Shown here in pieces: positions 28,876 through 37,558 of a stretch of 64,000 nucleotides of DNA; positions within the stretch are counted from its first letter, which is position 1, and the number at the start of each line of letters is the position of its first letter. Position numbers and translations under genes: made by a program. The stretch spans positions 2,542,001 to 2,606,000 of the forward strand of contig NZ_CP009244.1 in the NCBI RefSeq assembly GCF_001941425.1, read 5' to 3'. Below the pieces are notes generated by a model that did not search any database, had not been told where the DNA came from, and saw nothing but the letters and a program-made list of their open reading frames with translations. The DNA is from Corynebacterium ammoniagenes DSM 20306. Lineage in GTDB: Bacteria > Actinomycetota > Actinomycetes > Mycobacteriales > Mycobacteriaceae.

Positions 28876-29817
28876 TTAGCCACCGTTGATTATTTTTGCG
28901 GCCCAGCCAACAACCCACTGATCAGTGGTCATATCTGGGAAAACCTCATCGTTTGAGGCGTACAGAGCGTGGATGCCATTTGCATCGATAAGCTCCATTG
29001 CTCTTTCTGCGGCATTGCCAATATTGTGCGGCGCATCGCAAATGCTATCTGAAGGCGCGCAGATTTGATACGTACGATCCGCCAAGGCGCCGAATTCATT
29101 CGGGCGTGGCCCGCGCATGGAAGCGCCCGGAACCACCAACTGCACCAAGCCGGTCACTGGCTGCAGAGCAATTTCTGCGCCAATGCCATTGAGTGGTGCG
29201 CCAGGGTTGATGCCCACGCCATTTTCACGGCGGCCATCGGCAATAGCGGTTACGCCCGCAACCGATTCTGCGGGGATAACGCCGGTGCCGCCACCGATAT
29301 CGTCAGCGACGTCACCCACGATGACCGCGCCTTGGGAAAAGCCAGCCAGGATGAACTGGGTTTGTGGACATTCGCCGTGCATCCACGACAACTCCCCTTC
29401 GAGCTTGGCGCGACCCTCGTTGCGGGAGTCGTCGTAGCTCATTTCTTGTTGCGACTGCACGCTCTTGAACTGCGCGGTATAAGGCAAGGTCCACACACGA
29501 ACCTGGTCTTCACCAAACTGTTCTTTCAAGGGGTTAGTAATAGACAGCATGAAAGAATGCGGATTGGCCTGCGGATTCATGGGGTCATCATCGGCGGAAG
29601 ACTCCCAGGTACCTGGCGCTGAAATGAACTCATAAGCCGGGCACCACTCAGGCTGCTCAGCGGTTTCTGGTGCGGCTTCAGTGGACTCACCAGGTCGTGG
29701 CGTGCTTTCGCCGGCGCCTGGGGTCTCCGAGGTCTCGCGCATCAGGTACTGCGCAGCTCCTCCGCCGACCACCAATAAGACGATGATCACGGCGAGGATA
29801 GTCAGTGTTTTTCTCAT
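28876..29817 (-). CDS. Cutinase-family envelope lipase/thioesterase (Rv3802c/ElrF-like)
   Basis: This 313-residue exported protein has one N-terminal membrane anchor (about residues 5-25), a Pro/Glu/Thr-rich linker to about 57 and a cutinase-type alpha/beta hydrolase domain. The triad is readable as Ser161 (AGFSQGA), Asp257 (SDSIC) and His283 (GIHALY). Cys59/Cys150 and Cys253/Cys260 are likely disulfides. The M. tuberculosis homologue Rv3802c is an essential phospholipase/thioesterase in the same place, and the C. glutamicum homologue (ElrF) affects envelope lipid composition under stress. The substrate here is not known. It lies between the DUF732 lipoprotein and fadD32. Confidence 0.9.
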   Translation of the reverse strand: MRKTLTILAVIIVLLVVGGGAAQYLMRETSETPGAGESTPRPGESTEAAPETAEQPEWCPAYEFISAPGTWESSADDDPMNPQANPHSFMLSITNPLKEQFGEDQVRVWTLPYTAQFKSVQSQQEMSYDDSRNEGRAKLEGELSWMHGECPQTQFILAGFSQGAVIVGDVADDIGGGTGVIPAESVAGVTAIADGRRENGVGINPGAPLNGIGAEIALQPVTGLVQLVVPGASMRGPRPNEFGALADRTYQICAPSDSICDAPHNIGNAAERAMELIDANGIHALYASNDEVFPDMTTDQWVVGWAAKIINGG

Positions 29818-29863
29818 AGGGGGAAGTTGTACTCCATTATCCTGGCAACGTTCAACAATTCAG

Positions 29864-30376
29864 CTAGCAGTAGGCTGCCTGTGCGCGTTCGTTGATCAAA
29901 GTCACAACTTCCTCAACGTCCTTGTCTGTCCGGCCTTGCTCAATGAGCTGGCCGGCTACAGCGAGCACGGTGACTTCATCGTCTGGGTTGCACGCAGTGT
30001 GCGCGGCACTGACGAGTTGGTTTTCCACGCCCTCGACATCGATACCACCGCCGGCCACGGCATCCAGGTAGCCAGCATCAGAGTTGGATACCTGCGGCGT
30101 GGGGGCCTCTTCGACCTCCCGCGCGCCGCGATCTTCCGGCGCAGGTTCGCTAGCGCTGGTTGTTGCCTTCGTGCTGCTTTCTGCGGCCTTCGAGCTCGAG
30201 GTCGCAGCAGACGTGGAGTCTTCTGGCTTTTCTGATTCCTCACTGGAACCGCGCTCTAGTGGTGCCACGGTGGAATCTGGTGATACCTCCGAGTCACTAT
30301 CGACGGTTGCTGAACCGCAGGCTGCCAAAGTCGTGGTGGCCATCAGCGCAACCACGGCGGACATCATTCGCTTCAT
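29864..30376 (-). CDS. DUF732-like lipoprotein
   Basis: This 170-residue protein has a signal peptide ending in the lipobox TTLAAC, then a low-complexity Ser/Glu/Ala/Thr linker (about residues 25-90) and a C-terminal domain of about 75 residues. That domain has two cysteines (HTACNPD and QAAYC) and the AGYLDAV start typical of DUF732. The function is unknown. It lies between the mycoloyltransferase and the cutinase-like gene in one transcriptional direction, so an extracytoplasmic envelope role is reasonable. Confidence 0.82.
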   Translation of the reverse strand: MKRMMSAVVALMATTTLAACGSATVDSDSEVSPDSTVAPLERGSSEESEKPEDSTSAATSSSKAAESSTKATTSASEPAPEDRGAREVEEAPTPQVSNSDAGYLDAVAGGGIDVEGVENQLVSAAHTACNPDDEVTVLAVAGQLIEQGRTDKDVEEVVTLINERAQAAYC

Positions 30377-30389
30377 CGCTTAACGCTCC

Positions 30390-32321
30390 TTAGCTAACGA
30401 CGCCCATAATTTGGCGGATGGTTCCGTTTTCAAAGTCCTGGCTTAGGCCACCAGCTGGGATGTCGTTTTGATCAGAGGTTGGGTAACCGTACTTGCCGTT
30501 TTCATAGCCGTTGTCGCTCCAGTTCGTGAAAATTTCGCCGTAAGGGATAAAGTGCGCACCGGTGGACGGTGACCAGTAGATGTTGCCGTTTTCAAATTCC
30601 TGGAACGCGCCGTCCTTGAGCTTCTTCTCTCCACCGCGAGGGGCACCCGCAGCTGAGTTCGCGCCGCCCATTTCCTTGTACTTCGCGCCGATCCGTCCGT
30701 GGACGACGTGTGCCGTCTTATCCTTGGTCTCAACGAGGACGCCATTTTGGAAGAACTGGAACTGGCCGCCACCGTCGATATTGGTGACTGGGCCTGCGGG
30801 GTACTTCAAATCGCCATTCTCGAAGCCATTTTTGCCCCACGCCTTCATCATGGAACCGGTAATTGCATACGCACCGGTTTCTGCAGTCCAGTAGATAGAG
30901 CCGTTTTCGAAGTGAACGAACTTGCCCTTGCCGTCCGGAGTGCTCTCTTCGCCGGTGGTTGGGAAGCCCAACCAGGAGGTAGGCCCACCGATTTCTGCAT
31001 AGCGGGCGTTGATTCGGCCAAAGAGTGCATGCGCACCGTCGTCTGGGGACCAGTAGGCGGTGCCTCCGGAGAAGTCCTGTGCCTTGCCGTCATCGACGCT
31101 GTACTCATTATTGAGGCAGTCACCAATGACACCGGACTGGGTCACGGCTGCGATATCACCAGTTACCTCACAGTCCGCTCCGCGGTCTACTTCGCCCAAA
31201 CCGAAGGTATCAGCAATGACCGGCCATGCCTGGGTCATTTCAAACTGCCAGTAATCCCAGCTGTGCACGCCCGATGGACGCAGCTTGGAGATAACATCTA
31301 CGCCCTCGCTCTTCGCACGCTTGGCGAAGGAATCGGTGGACATGCGCGATAGAACCTCAAGGCCAATGCCCGCGTAGTTTGCTGGTCCGCTGGCCACGGA
31401 GTTTTCCTGGCCATAGTCATCTTGACCAGAGCCTGCGGAGACATACACCGTCATGTCTTTCAGATCCTTGATACCCAGCTTCGGGTCGTGGTTGTACCAT
31501 TCCTGAGAATAAAATTCTCCCCACATCTTCTCGGCGTTGTAGCCGCCGGCATCCATCTGCGCTGCGGCAATAGCCTGAGGCATGCCCGTGGAGGTGGTGT
31601 CCAAGTAACCGGAGAAGGAACCGACGAAGTCAAACAAGTAGGAGTGACGCTCGGCCAGGTTCATCGCGGCGGTACCACCCATGGAGATACCAACCACGGC
31701 GCGCTGCTTATTGGAGCGGAACTCATTGTCCAAGATTGGAACGAGTTCCTGGGTCAGGAAGGTCTCCCACATGTAGTGCTTGCCGTTATCAGGTTCTTCC
31801 CAGTCGGTGTAGAACGAGGACTCGCCGCCGACGGGCATGATGACATTGACGTTTTTATCAGCGTAGAACTTTTCAATATTGGTCTCGATGGTCCAGCCTG
31901 ATTCGTCATCGCGCGCACGCAGGCCATCGAGGGCCCAAACCTCTGGGAAATCCTTATCCGGCTGGGAGTACCAGTCACGTGCCAAGAGGATTTGCACGAC
32001 TTGCTCTTGCTCTGGCATCGCTGCTGACTGGATATACACCTTCACGTGGCGTGGTGACAGGTACTCCACGCGGTTGACGTCCACGCCTTCTGGCAGTCCC
32101 TCTACCTCTGGGTAGGTGGTGTCAATGGGATCGCGCTTCGGCGGGTTGCCTGGCGCAAAGGAGTCGGACAGGCTGCCGCCACCCGGCAGTGAGGACTGCG
32201 CACCGGCGAAAGGAATCAGTGAAAGCCCCAGCACGGCTGCGGTGGGGAGGGCAACGAGCGCCATACGACGGCGCTTGTAGTTTGGCTTACGCACGGTGGA
32301 ACGGGAATCAGTAGGGCGCAT
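30390..32321 (-). CDS. cmytA: Trehalose corynomycolyltransferase with C-terminal LGFP repeats
   Basis: This 643-residue secreted mycoloyltransferase of the PS1/Cop1 type transfers corynomycolate between trehalose monomycolate molecules and onto arabinogalactan. An N-terminal signal sequence (basic start, hydrophobic core, AGAQSS cleavage area) precedes an antigen 85-like esterase domain. Its nucleophile Ser213 is in VGISMGGTAAMN, and a later His is in GVHSWDYW. From about residue 395 there are at least four LGFP-type repeats (for example WLGFPTTGEE and YGYPTSDQ) that may bind peptidoglycan. I took the second of two close ATGs, because GAGG lies 8 nt before it and only 2 nt before the first. 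The symbol follows C. glutamicum usage (cmytA/cop1). Confidence 0.92.
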   Translation of the reverse strand: MRPTDSRSTVRKPNYKRRRMALVALPTAAVLGLSLIPFAGAQSSLPGGGSLSDSFAPGNPPKRDPIDTTYPEVEGLPEGVDVNRVEYLSPRHVKVYIQSAAMPEQEQVVQILLARDWYSQPDKDFPEVWALDGLRARDDESGWTIETNIEKFYADKNVNVIMPVGGESSFYTDWEEPDNGKHYMWETFLTQELVPILDNEFRSNKQRAVVGISMGGTAAMNLAERHSYLFDFVGSFSGYLDTTSTGMPQAIAAAQMDAGGYNAEKMWGEFYSQEWYNHDPKLGIKDLKDMTVYVSAGSGQDDYGQENSVASGPANYAGIGLEVLSRMSTDSFAKRAKSEGVDVISKLRPSGVHSWDYWQFEMTQAWPVIADTFGLGEVDRGADCEVTGDIAAVTQSGVIGDCLNNEYSVDDGKAQDFSGGTAYWSPDDGAHALFGRINARYAEIGGPTSWLGFPTTGEESTPDGKGKFVHFENGSIYWTAETGAYAITGSMMKAWGKNGFENGDLKYPAGPVTNIDGGGQFQFFQNGVLVETKDKTAHVVHGRIGAKYKEMGGANSAAGAPRGGEKKLKDGAFQEFENGNIYWSPSTGAHFIPYGEIFTNWSDNGYENGKYGYPTSDQNDIPAGGLSQDFENGTIRQIMGVVS

Positions 32322-32473
32322 GAACATGTCCTCATTGTCGGTGTGTAGGTGTACTAGTTATGTTCTCTCGCACGAAAAGTGGACACATGTATCCTCCAAG
32401 CGTCACCTTAAAAATGTGTGTGGCAACGATAGACGCCTAGAAAAACATCTGGTCCAACACTGAAATAAAGTGT

Positions 32474-32536
32474 CATGAGGCAGTCAAAAAATGCCGGCGC
32501 CACGGCGGGTGACACCAGAATTGACACTGCCTCATG
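32474..32536. repeat. Inverted repeat CATGAGGCAGT...ACTGCCTCATG in the cmytA-cmt2 gap
   Basis: Perfect 11-bp arms at 32474-32484 and 32526-32536 enclose 41 bp that themselves hold a GC hairpin (32493-32506). The right arm runs into CTTTT on the plus strand, and the inner hairpin into T6 on the minus strand. The 429-bp gap otherwise holds no gene that I can support. Confidence 0.55.
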
Positions 32537-32668
32537 CTTTTCACATCTTCCGAAGGTTCCCCTCCTCCGGCAGCTGCGATATTAAAGTATTGTGAGCTGT
32601 CTTTTGTGCTCAAGTTTAAGTTGAACTTCAGACTTTCGTGCTGGCGACACACCCACAGACAAGAAAAC

Positions 32669-32717
32669 CACCGCGCCCCCGGCTCTCACTATCTCAGCGA
32701 AAGTCGGGGGCGCGGTG
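32669..32717 (-). terminator. Rho-independent terminator of the second mycoloyltransferase
   Basis: Perfect 13-bp GC-rich arms CACCGCGCCCCCG (32669-32681) and CGGGGGCGCGGTG (32705-32717) are followed on the minus strand by GTTTTC. It lies 34 bp after the stop at 32751. Confidence 0.85.
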
Positions 32718-32750
32718 TGATGCGTTAAGCCGTGCGTTAAAGACGCACTA

Positions 32751-33782
32751 TTACCAGGCGTTCATAACGTCAAGAACGCGGTTCTTGGTCTTCGAGAGCT
32801 GGCTACCGAACTGGTTCCAGTTGTGGATACCGGTTGGTGGGTAATCAGCCGTGAAGTTCAGACCCATTGTACGAGCCTTGGTGTCCCAGATTCGGGTCGA
32901 GCCCATTGCGACTGCTTCCAAAGCTGCGCCGGACAGTGCCAAGTTCCATGGGTAGTTGGCATCGGAAGGGCTTGGAATACCAGAGCCTGCGGAGACATAG
33001 ACGTCAGCGCCGTGCAGGTTTTGGATCTGGTTGAATGGGTCATTTTCAAAGCGACGTGGGCTGATGATCGAACCGTACATCGCGTTCAAGTTGAATCCAC
33101 CGGCATCCAGCAGGGCCAGACGCATCAGGGTCTGTGCACCAGGGATCGAGGTGGACAGGTAGCCCGAGTAGGACAGGGTCTGACGGAACTGGTCGCGGTG
33201 CTTACCAGCCAAGGTGATGGCAGCGGTGCCGCCCATGGACAAACCAGCGATGGAGTTATTGGTTGGAGAAACACCGAACTGACGGTTCAGGTAGCCCTTC
33301 AGTTCCTGGGTCAGGAAGGTTTCCCACTGGTAGTTGACTGGATCGTTGAGGTCGTACTTTGCTGGACCGTCCCAGTCAGCGTAGAAGGACGCCGCGCCAC
33401 CAACGGGCATCACCAGGGTGATGTTGTGTGGCTCGTACAGACGCGCTGCGTTGACGTCATTAACCCACGCATTGGTGTGCTCGGTTGCACGCAGACCATC
33501 CAGCAAGTACAAGCCAGCATTGCCGCCGCGCTGAGCTGGTTGGATCTGGACGGGAACAGTGCGGCCCATAGAGTCCGACCACACGTCACAGCGCTGAACC
33601 CAGTATGCGACGGCATCCCAGTCACAGGTACCGGTAGCGTCTGGGCGCAACCAGTCACGGTTGGCAGCTTCTGCCTTGGGCGCACCAGCAACGGTGACAA
33701 TAGTGGCCACCATGATGATCGCAGCCAGCACTGCAATGGCACGGCGATAAAATCCCATGCTGGTGGCAGTAAGGAACTTCAT
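32751..33782 (-). CDS. cmt2: Trehalose corynomycolyltransferase (antigen 85-like, single domain)
   Basis: This 343-residue secreted enzyme has a signal peptide ending about PKAEA-ANRDW and an esterase D/antigen 85 domain with the nucleophile in AGLSMGGTAAITLAG. Conserved upstream motifs are LLDGLRATEHTNAW and MPVGGAASFYADW, and a C-terminal His is in GIHNWNQFGSQL. It lacks LGFP repeats, unlike its neighbour, so the two probably differ in localisation or acceptor. The ATG has AGGAG 5 nt upstream. The longer frame adds 24 residues without signal-peptide character. The gene is closed by a strong terminator and transcribed towards cmytA. The symbol follows C. glutamicum and is tentative. Confidence 0.9.
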   Translation of the reverse strand: MKFLTATSMGFYRRAIAVLAAIIMVATIVTVAGAPKAEAANRDWLRPDATGTCDWDAVAYWVQRCDVWSDSMGRTVPVQIQPAQRGGNAGLYLLDGLRATEHTNAWVNDVNAARLYEPHNITLVMPVGGAASFYADWDGPAKYDLNDPVNYQWETFLTQELKGYLNRQFGVSPTNNSIAGLSMGGTAAITLAGKHRDQFRQTLSYSGYLSTSIPGAQTLMRLALLDAGGFNLNAMYGSIISPRRFENDPFNQIQNLHGADVYVSAGSGIPSPSDANYPWNLALSGAALEAVAMGSTRIWDTKARTMGLNFTADYPPTGIHNWNQFGSQLSKTKNRVLDVMNAW

Positions 33783-33861
33783 GTTTCTCCTAATAAATTT
33801 TGGTACAACGTCCAGATCGCGATTTTTATGTACTTCACATGTATCGCTCAACAACCCTTAA

Positions 33862-33906
33862 GCGTTAACATTACGAAAGGATAACGGTAATGCGCCTAGC
33901 GTAACG
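33862..33906. promoter_or_regulatory. Nested inverted repeats between aftB and cmt2
   Basis: Outer arms GCGTTA and TAACGC and inner arms CATTAC (33869-33874) and GTAATG (33887-33892) form nested inverted repeats in the 169-bp gap. They could be an aftB terminator lacking a T-run or an operator for cmt2. Confidence 0.35.
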
Positions 33907-33951
33907 CACTTTAAACGAGATTAATAGTTTATGAAAAATTCCTGAATGATT

Positions 33952-35928
33952 CTACTGCGTAGACCAGTTTTCCGGAAGGTAGTCGTAGGGGTCAGATGAT
34001 AGTTGCAGGGTACGGCCATCGGTAAGCGAAAATGTAATATTGCTCAAGAAACGCTCCACCGTTAATGGTGCACGGTAGCTGGAAAAGAGTTTCTGGAAAT
34101 CTTCTGTCTCCAGTGCTGCACGCGCTGCCTTGGCATCATCAGAATTAATCCATACTGGAAGCTCATCCAGGTCAGCAGCTGAATCAGCGACTTGCCAGAT
34201 GCGATCCAGATTCTTGTCGTGTCCCACGCGGCCATCCTCAATACGTGGCTGGCGTGCCGCCATCGGGGTGGAAAGACCAATATTGTCCAGGACCCGAATA
34301 TCTAGTGGCGCATTCATGGACGACATACCCATATTGATGAGGTAAATCGTGGCTGGATCGGATCGGTGCTCATCGCGCGGCAAGGCCTCCCAATCAAAGA
34401 CCTCTGGGTCATCATTTTTCAGGTAGCGCAGCATCATCGCATCGCCATCTTGCAAAGCCGCCATGCCGCCGTCCCAGCCATTAAGAAATGGTGAGCTTTG
34501 AAAGTCCTGGGCGTTCATGGGTGGATCGCCTTGTTCGCGATTGGTGGCATACGTCCAGAATTCGCGTTCATCGACGATGACGCGCCCGGTATCAAAATCC
34601 GTCCAATCATTGGGCAGACCGCGGTAGGCAATAACCAGCGACCACACCGCGATACCACCGGTAATCAGCGCGCCGATGATGATGCTGCCGAAGAGGTTGA
34701 GCGGTAAGACAAATACCGGCAACAACAACGCAAAAAGCGGCAATAACAACATGCGTCCATGCATGAAGTCCCCGCCGACGCGCAGCACGTAGATGATGTG
34801 CAGCAAGGCACAGCCGACCAGCACGATAACGGCCGTCTTCTCCGAGCGCACCTGGTGTAGCCACGTCCAGTTCCGCGCGCTATCCTGCGACGATGAGGAA
34901 GCGGATTCCTTCTCATTATCTATCCGACGACGGCGGCGGCCGCTCAACGCTTGTGCTTGAGCAGCAGAGCGGTTAAGCGGCTGCGCCAACGCAAATACCC
35001 CGACTACGGCGAGAACAAGAACTGGCAGCCAGAGCCAGTAGGGGCTGACAAAGTCTTGCAGGTAGTGAAACCCGGAGGCCCATTGGGAATCGCTCGCGGA
35101 TTTGGCCACGGCGGTATGCGGGGTTAGCAGACCGTAATAGCCCATGCGGAAGATTTGATACCCGCCAGGCACTGGCAGCGCGACGGCCAGGATCAACAGC
35201 CACTTTTTCCAGTTACGGTGAGCAAGAAAGAGCACGATTCCAGCAACGCCGCCATAGAGAGCAAGTTCGGGGCGCACGAGCCAGCTCAGCCCCGCCCAAA
35301 AGGCCAGGCCGTAGGCAGAAAGGTCAAGGTCCTTTGTGCCATCAGCGTTGCCTGCCCACCACAACAGCAGTGCCCACAGCACCGCGAGGTAGAAGATGGA
35401 CAGACCCCACTCGAGCCCGGAGGTAAAAAAGTCGCGCGCCGGCGGCAGCGCCAGGTACACCAGGACACCAGCGGGAAGCACCGTCCATGTGGACCAGTGG
35501 ACAGGGACTGCTGCGATGCCGGTCGCTGGTTTATACAGCCGCGCGGTGGCCCAGCAGCCAATGACAACTGCCAGTACTGACAGGCCCAGTGCGCAGTACA
35601 GCGCGACCACAGCGAGCTCTTGGCCGGTGACCATGTGCACGACGGTGATAATGTACTGCCACAACGTGGAGGTATTGGCCTCTACTCGCTCGCCCACGTT
35701 GAAGACGGGGCCGTTGCCAGCAAGCAGGTTGCGCACGGTGCGCAGGACGATGAGTCCATCATCGGACATCCAGCGGCGCTGAAAACCAACGATAAATGCC
35801 ACAACGCCGATGATTAAAGCCGAGCCGAGAGCCCACCAGGTGGACTGACGCTCTACTAAAGTACGAGTTGAGGCATGGTGCATGACTTTAGAGATTACTC
35901 GGTGCCCAACCGCCCGGGAAACTGACAC
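33952..35928 (-). CDS. aftB: Arabinofuranosyltransferase AftB-like GT-C glycosyltransferase
   Basis: This protein of up to 658 residues has about ten membrane helices in the first 450 residues and a soluble C-terminal domain. The GT-C catalytic loop appears early as RRWMSDDGLIVLRT with GNGPVFNVGERVEANTSTLW after it. By family and position (between ubiA and the mycoloyltransferase, as in Mycobacterium) it adds the terminal beta(1-2)-linked arabinofuranose of arabinogalactan using decaprenyl-phosphoarabinose. Those residues are the mycolate attachment sites. The start is uncertain: GTG at 35928 or ATG at 35883, neither with a strong ribosome-binding site. An internal Arg/Ser/Glu-rich cytosolic loop near 325-350 is unusual for the family. 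Confidence 0.9.
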   Translation of the reverse strand: MSVSRAVGHRVISKVMHHASTRTLVERQSTWWALGSALIIGVVAFIVGFQRRWMSDDGLIVLRTVRNLLAGNGPVFNVGERVEANTSTLWQYIITVVHMVTGQELAVVALYCALGLSVLAVVIGCWATARLYKPATGIAAVPVHWSTWTVLPAGVLVYLALPPARDFFTSGLEWGLSIFYLAVLWALLLWWAGNADGTKDLDLSAYGLAFWAGLSWLVRPELALYGGVAGIVLFLAHRNWKKWLLILAVALPVPGGYQIFRMGYYGLLTPHTAVAKSASDSQWASGFHYLQDFVSPYWLWLPVLVLAVVGVFALAQPLNRSAAQAQALSGRRRRRIDNEKESASSSSQDSARNWTWLHQVRSEKTAVIVLVGCALLHIIYVLRVGGDFMHGRMLLLPLFALLLPVFVLPLNLFGSIIIGALITGGIAVWSLVIAYRGLPNDWTDFDTGRVIVDEREFWTYATNREQGDPPMNAQDFQSSPFLNGWDGGMAALQDGDAMMLRYLKNDDPEVFDWEALPRDEHRSDPATIYLINMGMSSMNAPLDIRVLDNIGLSTPMAARQPRIEDGRVGHDKNLDRIWQVADSAADLDELPVWINSDDAKAARAALETEDFQKLFSSYRAPLTVERFLSNITFSLTDGRTLQLSSDPYDYLPENWSTQ

Positions 35929-35963
35929 TCATGCACTGCCAGCAATGTGTGCCCTAATAATGC

Positions 35964-36004
35964 AGAAAACACCCCGCCGGATTAGAAAAATCCAGGTGAG
36001 GTGT
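35964..36004 (-). terminator. Terminator downstream of ubiA
   Basis: On the minus strand an interrupted stem (ACACCTC with GGGGTGT, then CC/GG and GGATT/AATCC) closes over a short loop and is followed by TTTTC. It lies 26 bp after the ubiA stop and before aftB. Confidence 0.65.
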
Positions 36005-36029
36005 CGAACTTCATCGTGGCTTCGTACTG

Positions 36030-37037
36030 CTAGGTCAGCAGCGGGAAGACGTAGACAGCCATGGCGATACAAGCCAGCCACAGCAGGGCAAGGATCTGCA
36101 AGGTGCGGTCTTCCAAGGCAATTTCATCGGGAGCACCACCGCGGCCACGGTCCACGTCAGCGGCGTAGCGCAAGATGGCGATGGTGAAAGGAACCATGGA
36201 AATCTGGTACCAGATGGCAGCCCAGCCTTCGGTTTCATTGGCGAGCTGAAAGCCCCACAGCGAGTAGCTCATAACCACGGCGGTTGCCGACAGCGTCCAC
36301 ACAAAGCGCAGGTAAGTCGGGGTGTAGCCGGCCAGGGACTTGCGGATCTTGGCGCCGGTACGTTCTGCCAGCAAGATTTCGGAGTAACGCTTGCCGGAAG
36401 CCATAAAGAGTGAACCAAAAGCTGCGACCAGCAAGAACCACTGGGACAGCTCAATGCCAGCGGCCACACCGCCGGCCATCGTACGCAGCATAAAGCCCGA
36501 CGACACCAGGGCAATATCAATCACCGGCATGTGCTTCCAGCCAAAGCAATAACCCAGCTGCAAAGCAATGTAAACACCAATGACCAGTGCCAATTGCAGC
36601 CCGGAGGTCGCCAGGAAGGACAAACCAACGGCCGCGATAATCAGCACCACGGACATGGCATATGCCAGGTTAACCGGCAGGACACCGGCGGCAATCGGGC
36701 GGAAACGCTTGGTCGGGTGCGCGCGGTCAGCGTCGACATCGCGGGCATCGTTGATCAGGTAGATCGAGGATGCGCCCAGGCAGAAGACGATAAAAGCTAA
36801 AGCCACGTCCAGCAGGGTGCGGGTATGGAAGAGGGCATCGGCGCCAGCAGCCGCGGGGGCAGCCAGGACCAGAACGTTTTTCACCCATTGTTTTGGACGC
36901 AGGGCCTTGATCATGCCATCGGCAAGGTTCTTCGGCGGCTGACGTTTGCGGGAGTCCTCAATACCTTGGGTATGTGGTTCCGGGTGGAAAAACTTCTGCT
37001 GGCCGTCACCTTCAAAGGTTTCAGGCTTCTCGGTCAT
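36030..37037 (-). CDS. ubiA: Decaprenyl-phosphate phosphoribosyltransferase (UbiA family)
   Basis: This 335-residue intramembrane prenyl-phosphate transferase makes decaprenylphosphoryl-5-phosphoribose, the first step to the arabinose donor used by AftB. The Asp-rich motif is exact: Asn96-Asp97...Asp100...Asp104 in LINDARDVDADRAHPTKRFRP. Nine membrane helices are expected. The N-terminal 35 residues are hydrophilic. The ATG overlaps the stop of the PAP2 gene (ATGA), matching the Rv3806c-Rv3807c pair. Confidence 0.95.
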   Translation of the reverse strand: MTEKPETFEGDGQQKFFHPEPHTQGIEDSRKRQPPKNLADGMIKALRPKQWVKNVLVLAAPAAAGADALFHTRTLLDVALAFIVFCLGASSIYLINDARDVDADRAHPTKRFRPIAAGVLPVNLAYAMSVVLIIAAVGLSFLATSGLQLALVIGVYIALQLGYCFGWKHMPVIDIALVSSGFMLRTMAGGVAAGIELSQWFLLVAAFGSLFMASGKRYSEILLAERTGAKIRKSLAGYTPTYLRFVWTLSATAVVMSYSLWGFQLANETEGWAAIWYQISMVPFTIAILRYAADVDRGRGGAPDEIALEDRTLQILALLWLACIAMAVYVFPLLT

Positions 37038-37558
37038 GCAGTTTTCCTTTCATAACGTGTAATTGCCTCCGCAGTTGCAGCACCTAATGCTGCCCCAAAA
37101 GCAGTATCAGATGGGTAGTGCACGCCCAGCACCATGCGCGAGAGCATCATGACCGGAATCCCCGCCAACGGGGCAGGGGTTCCATACAGGCGTGCAACGG
37201 CAACCAAAAAGGCCGTTGTCGAGGTGGAGTGTGAAGAAGGAAACGACAATTTCGACGGAGTTCCTACTCCTACGCGCACGTAAGAATAATCCGGACGCTT
37301 TCGTCTCACAATTCGCTTGACGATGACCGATGCCGCATGCGCAGTAAAAGCCGAGGCACCCACGGCAATCCACTGCCGACGACGTTTTTTATCCAGGCTC
37401 CAGCCCAAGGCGGAGAGACCCATCCACCCCAAGGCGTGCTCGCCGAGGTGGCTTAGGCCGCGAGCGGCCGGCAGTACTCCCGGAGCATCGAAGGCAATAT
37501 TTTGGATGTTTTCCAAAATGCGCGACTCCGCAGTGCTCAACGCGGTGATGCTACTCAA
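37034..37558 (-). CDS. PAP2-family phosphatase (Rv3807c-like)
   Basis: This 174-residue membrane phosphatase has all three PAP2 motifs: KRIVRRKRPDY, PSSHSTSTTAF and SRMVLGVHYPSD. It is the favoured candidate for removing the 5-phosphate of decaprenylphosphoryl-5-phosphoribose made by UbiA, although the step is not fully proven in the family. I place the start at TTG 37558, because GGAGGA lies 6 nt upstream. The GTG at 37579 has no such site. Translation would then begin 8 bp inside the glfT2 end, so the glfT2-PAP2-ubiA chain is overlapped throughout. Confidence 0.88.
   Translation of the reverse strand: MSSITALSTAESRILENIQNIAFDAPGVLPAARGLSHLGEHALGWMGLSALGWSLDKKRRRQWIAVGASAFTAHAASVIVKRIVRRKRPDYSYVRVGVGTPSKLSFPSSHSTSTTAFLVAVARLYGTPAPLAGIPVMMLSRMVLGVHYPSDTAFGAALGAATAEAITRYERKTA

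Noticed and set aside
32823..33884. 353-codon frame antisense to the mycoloyltransferase cmt2
   Set aside because: It mirrors the real gene, with no start signals of its own.
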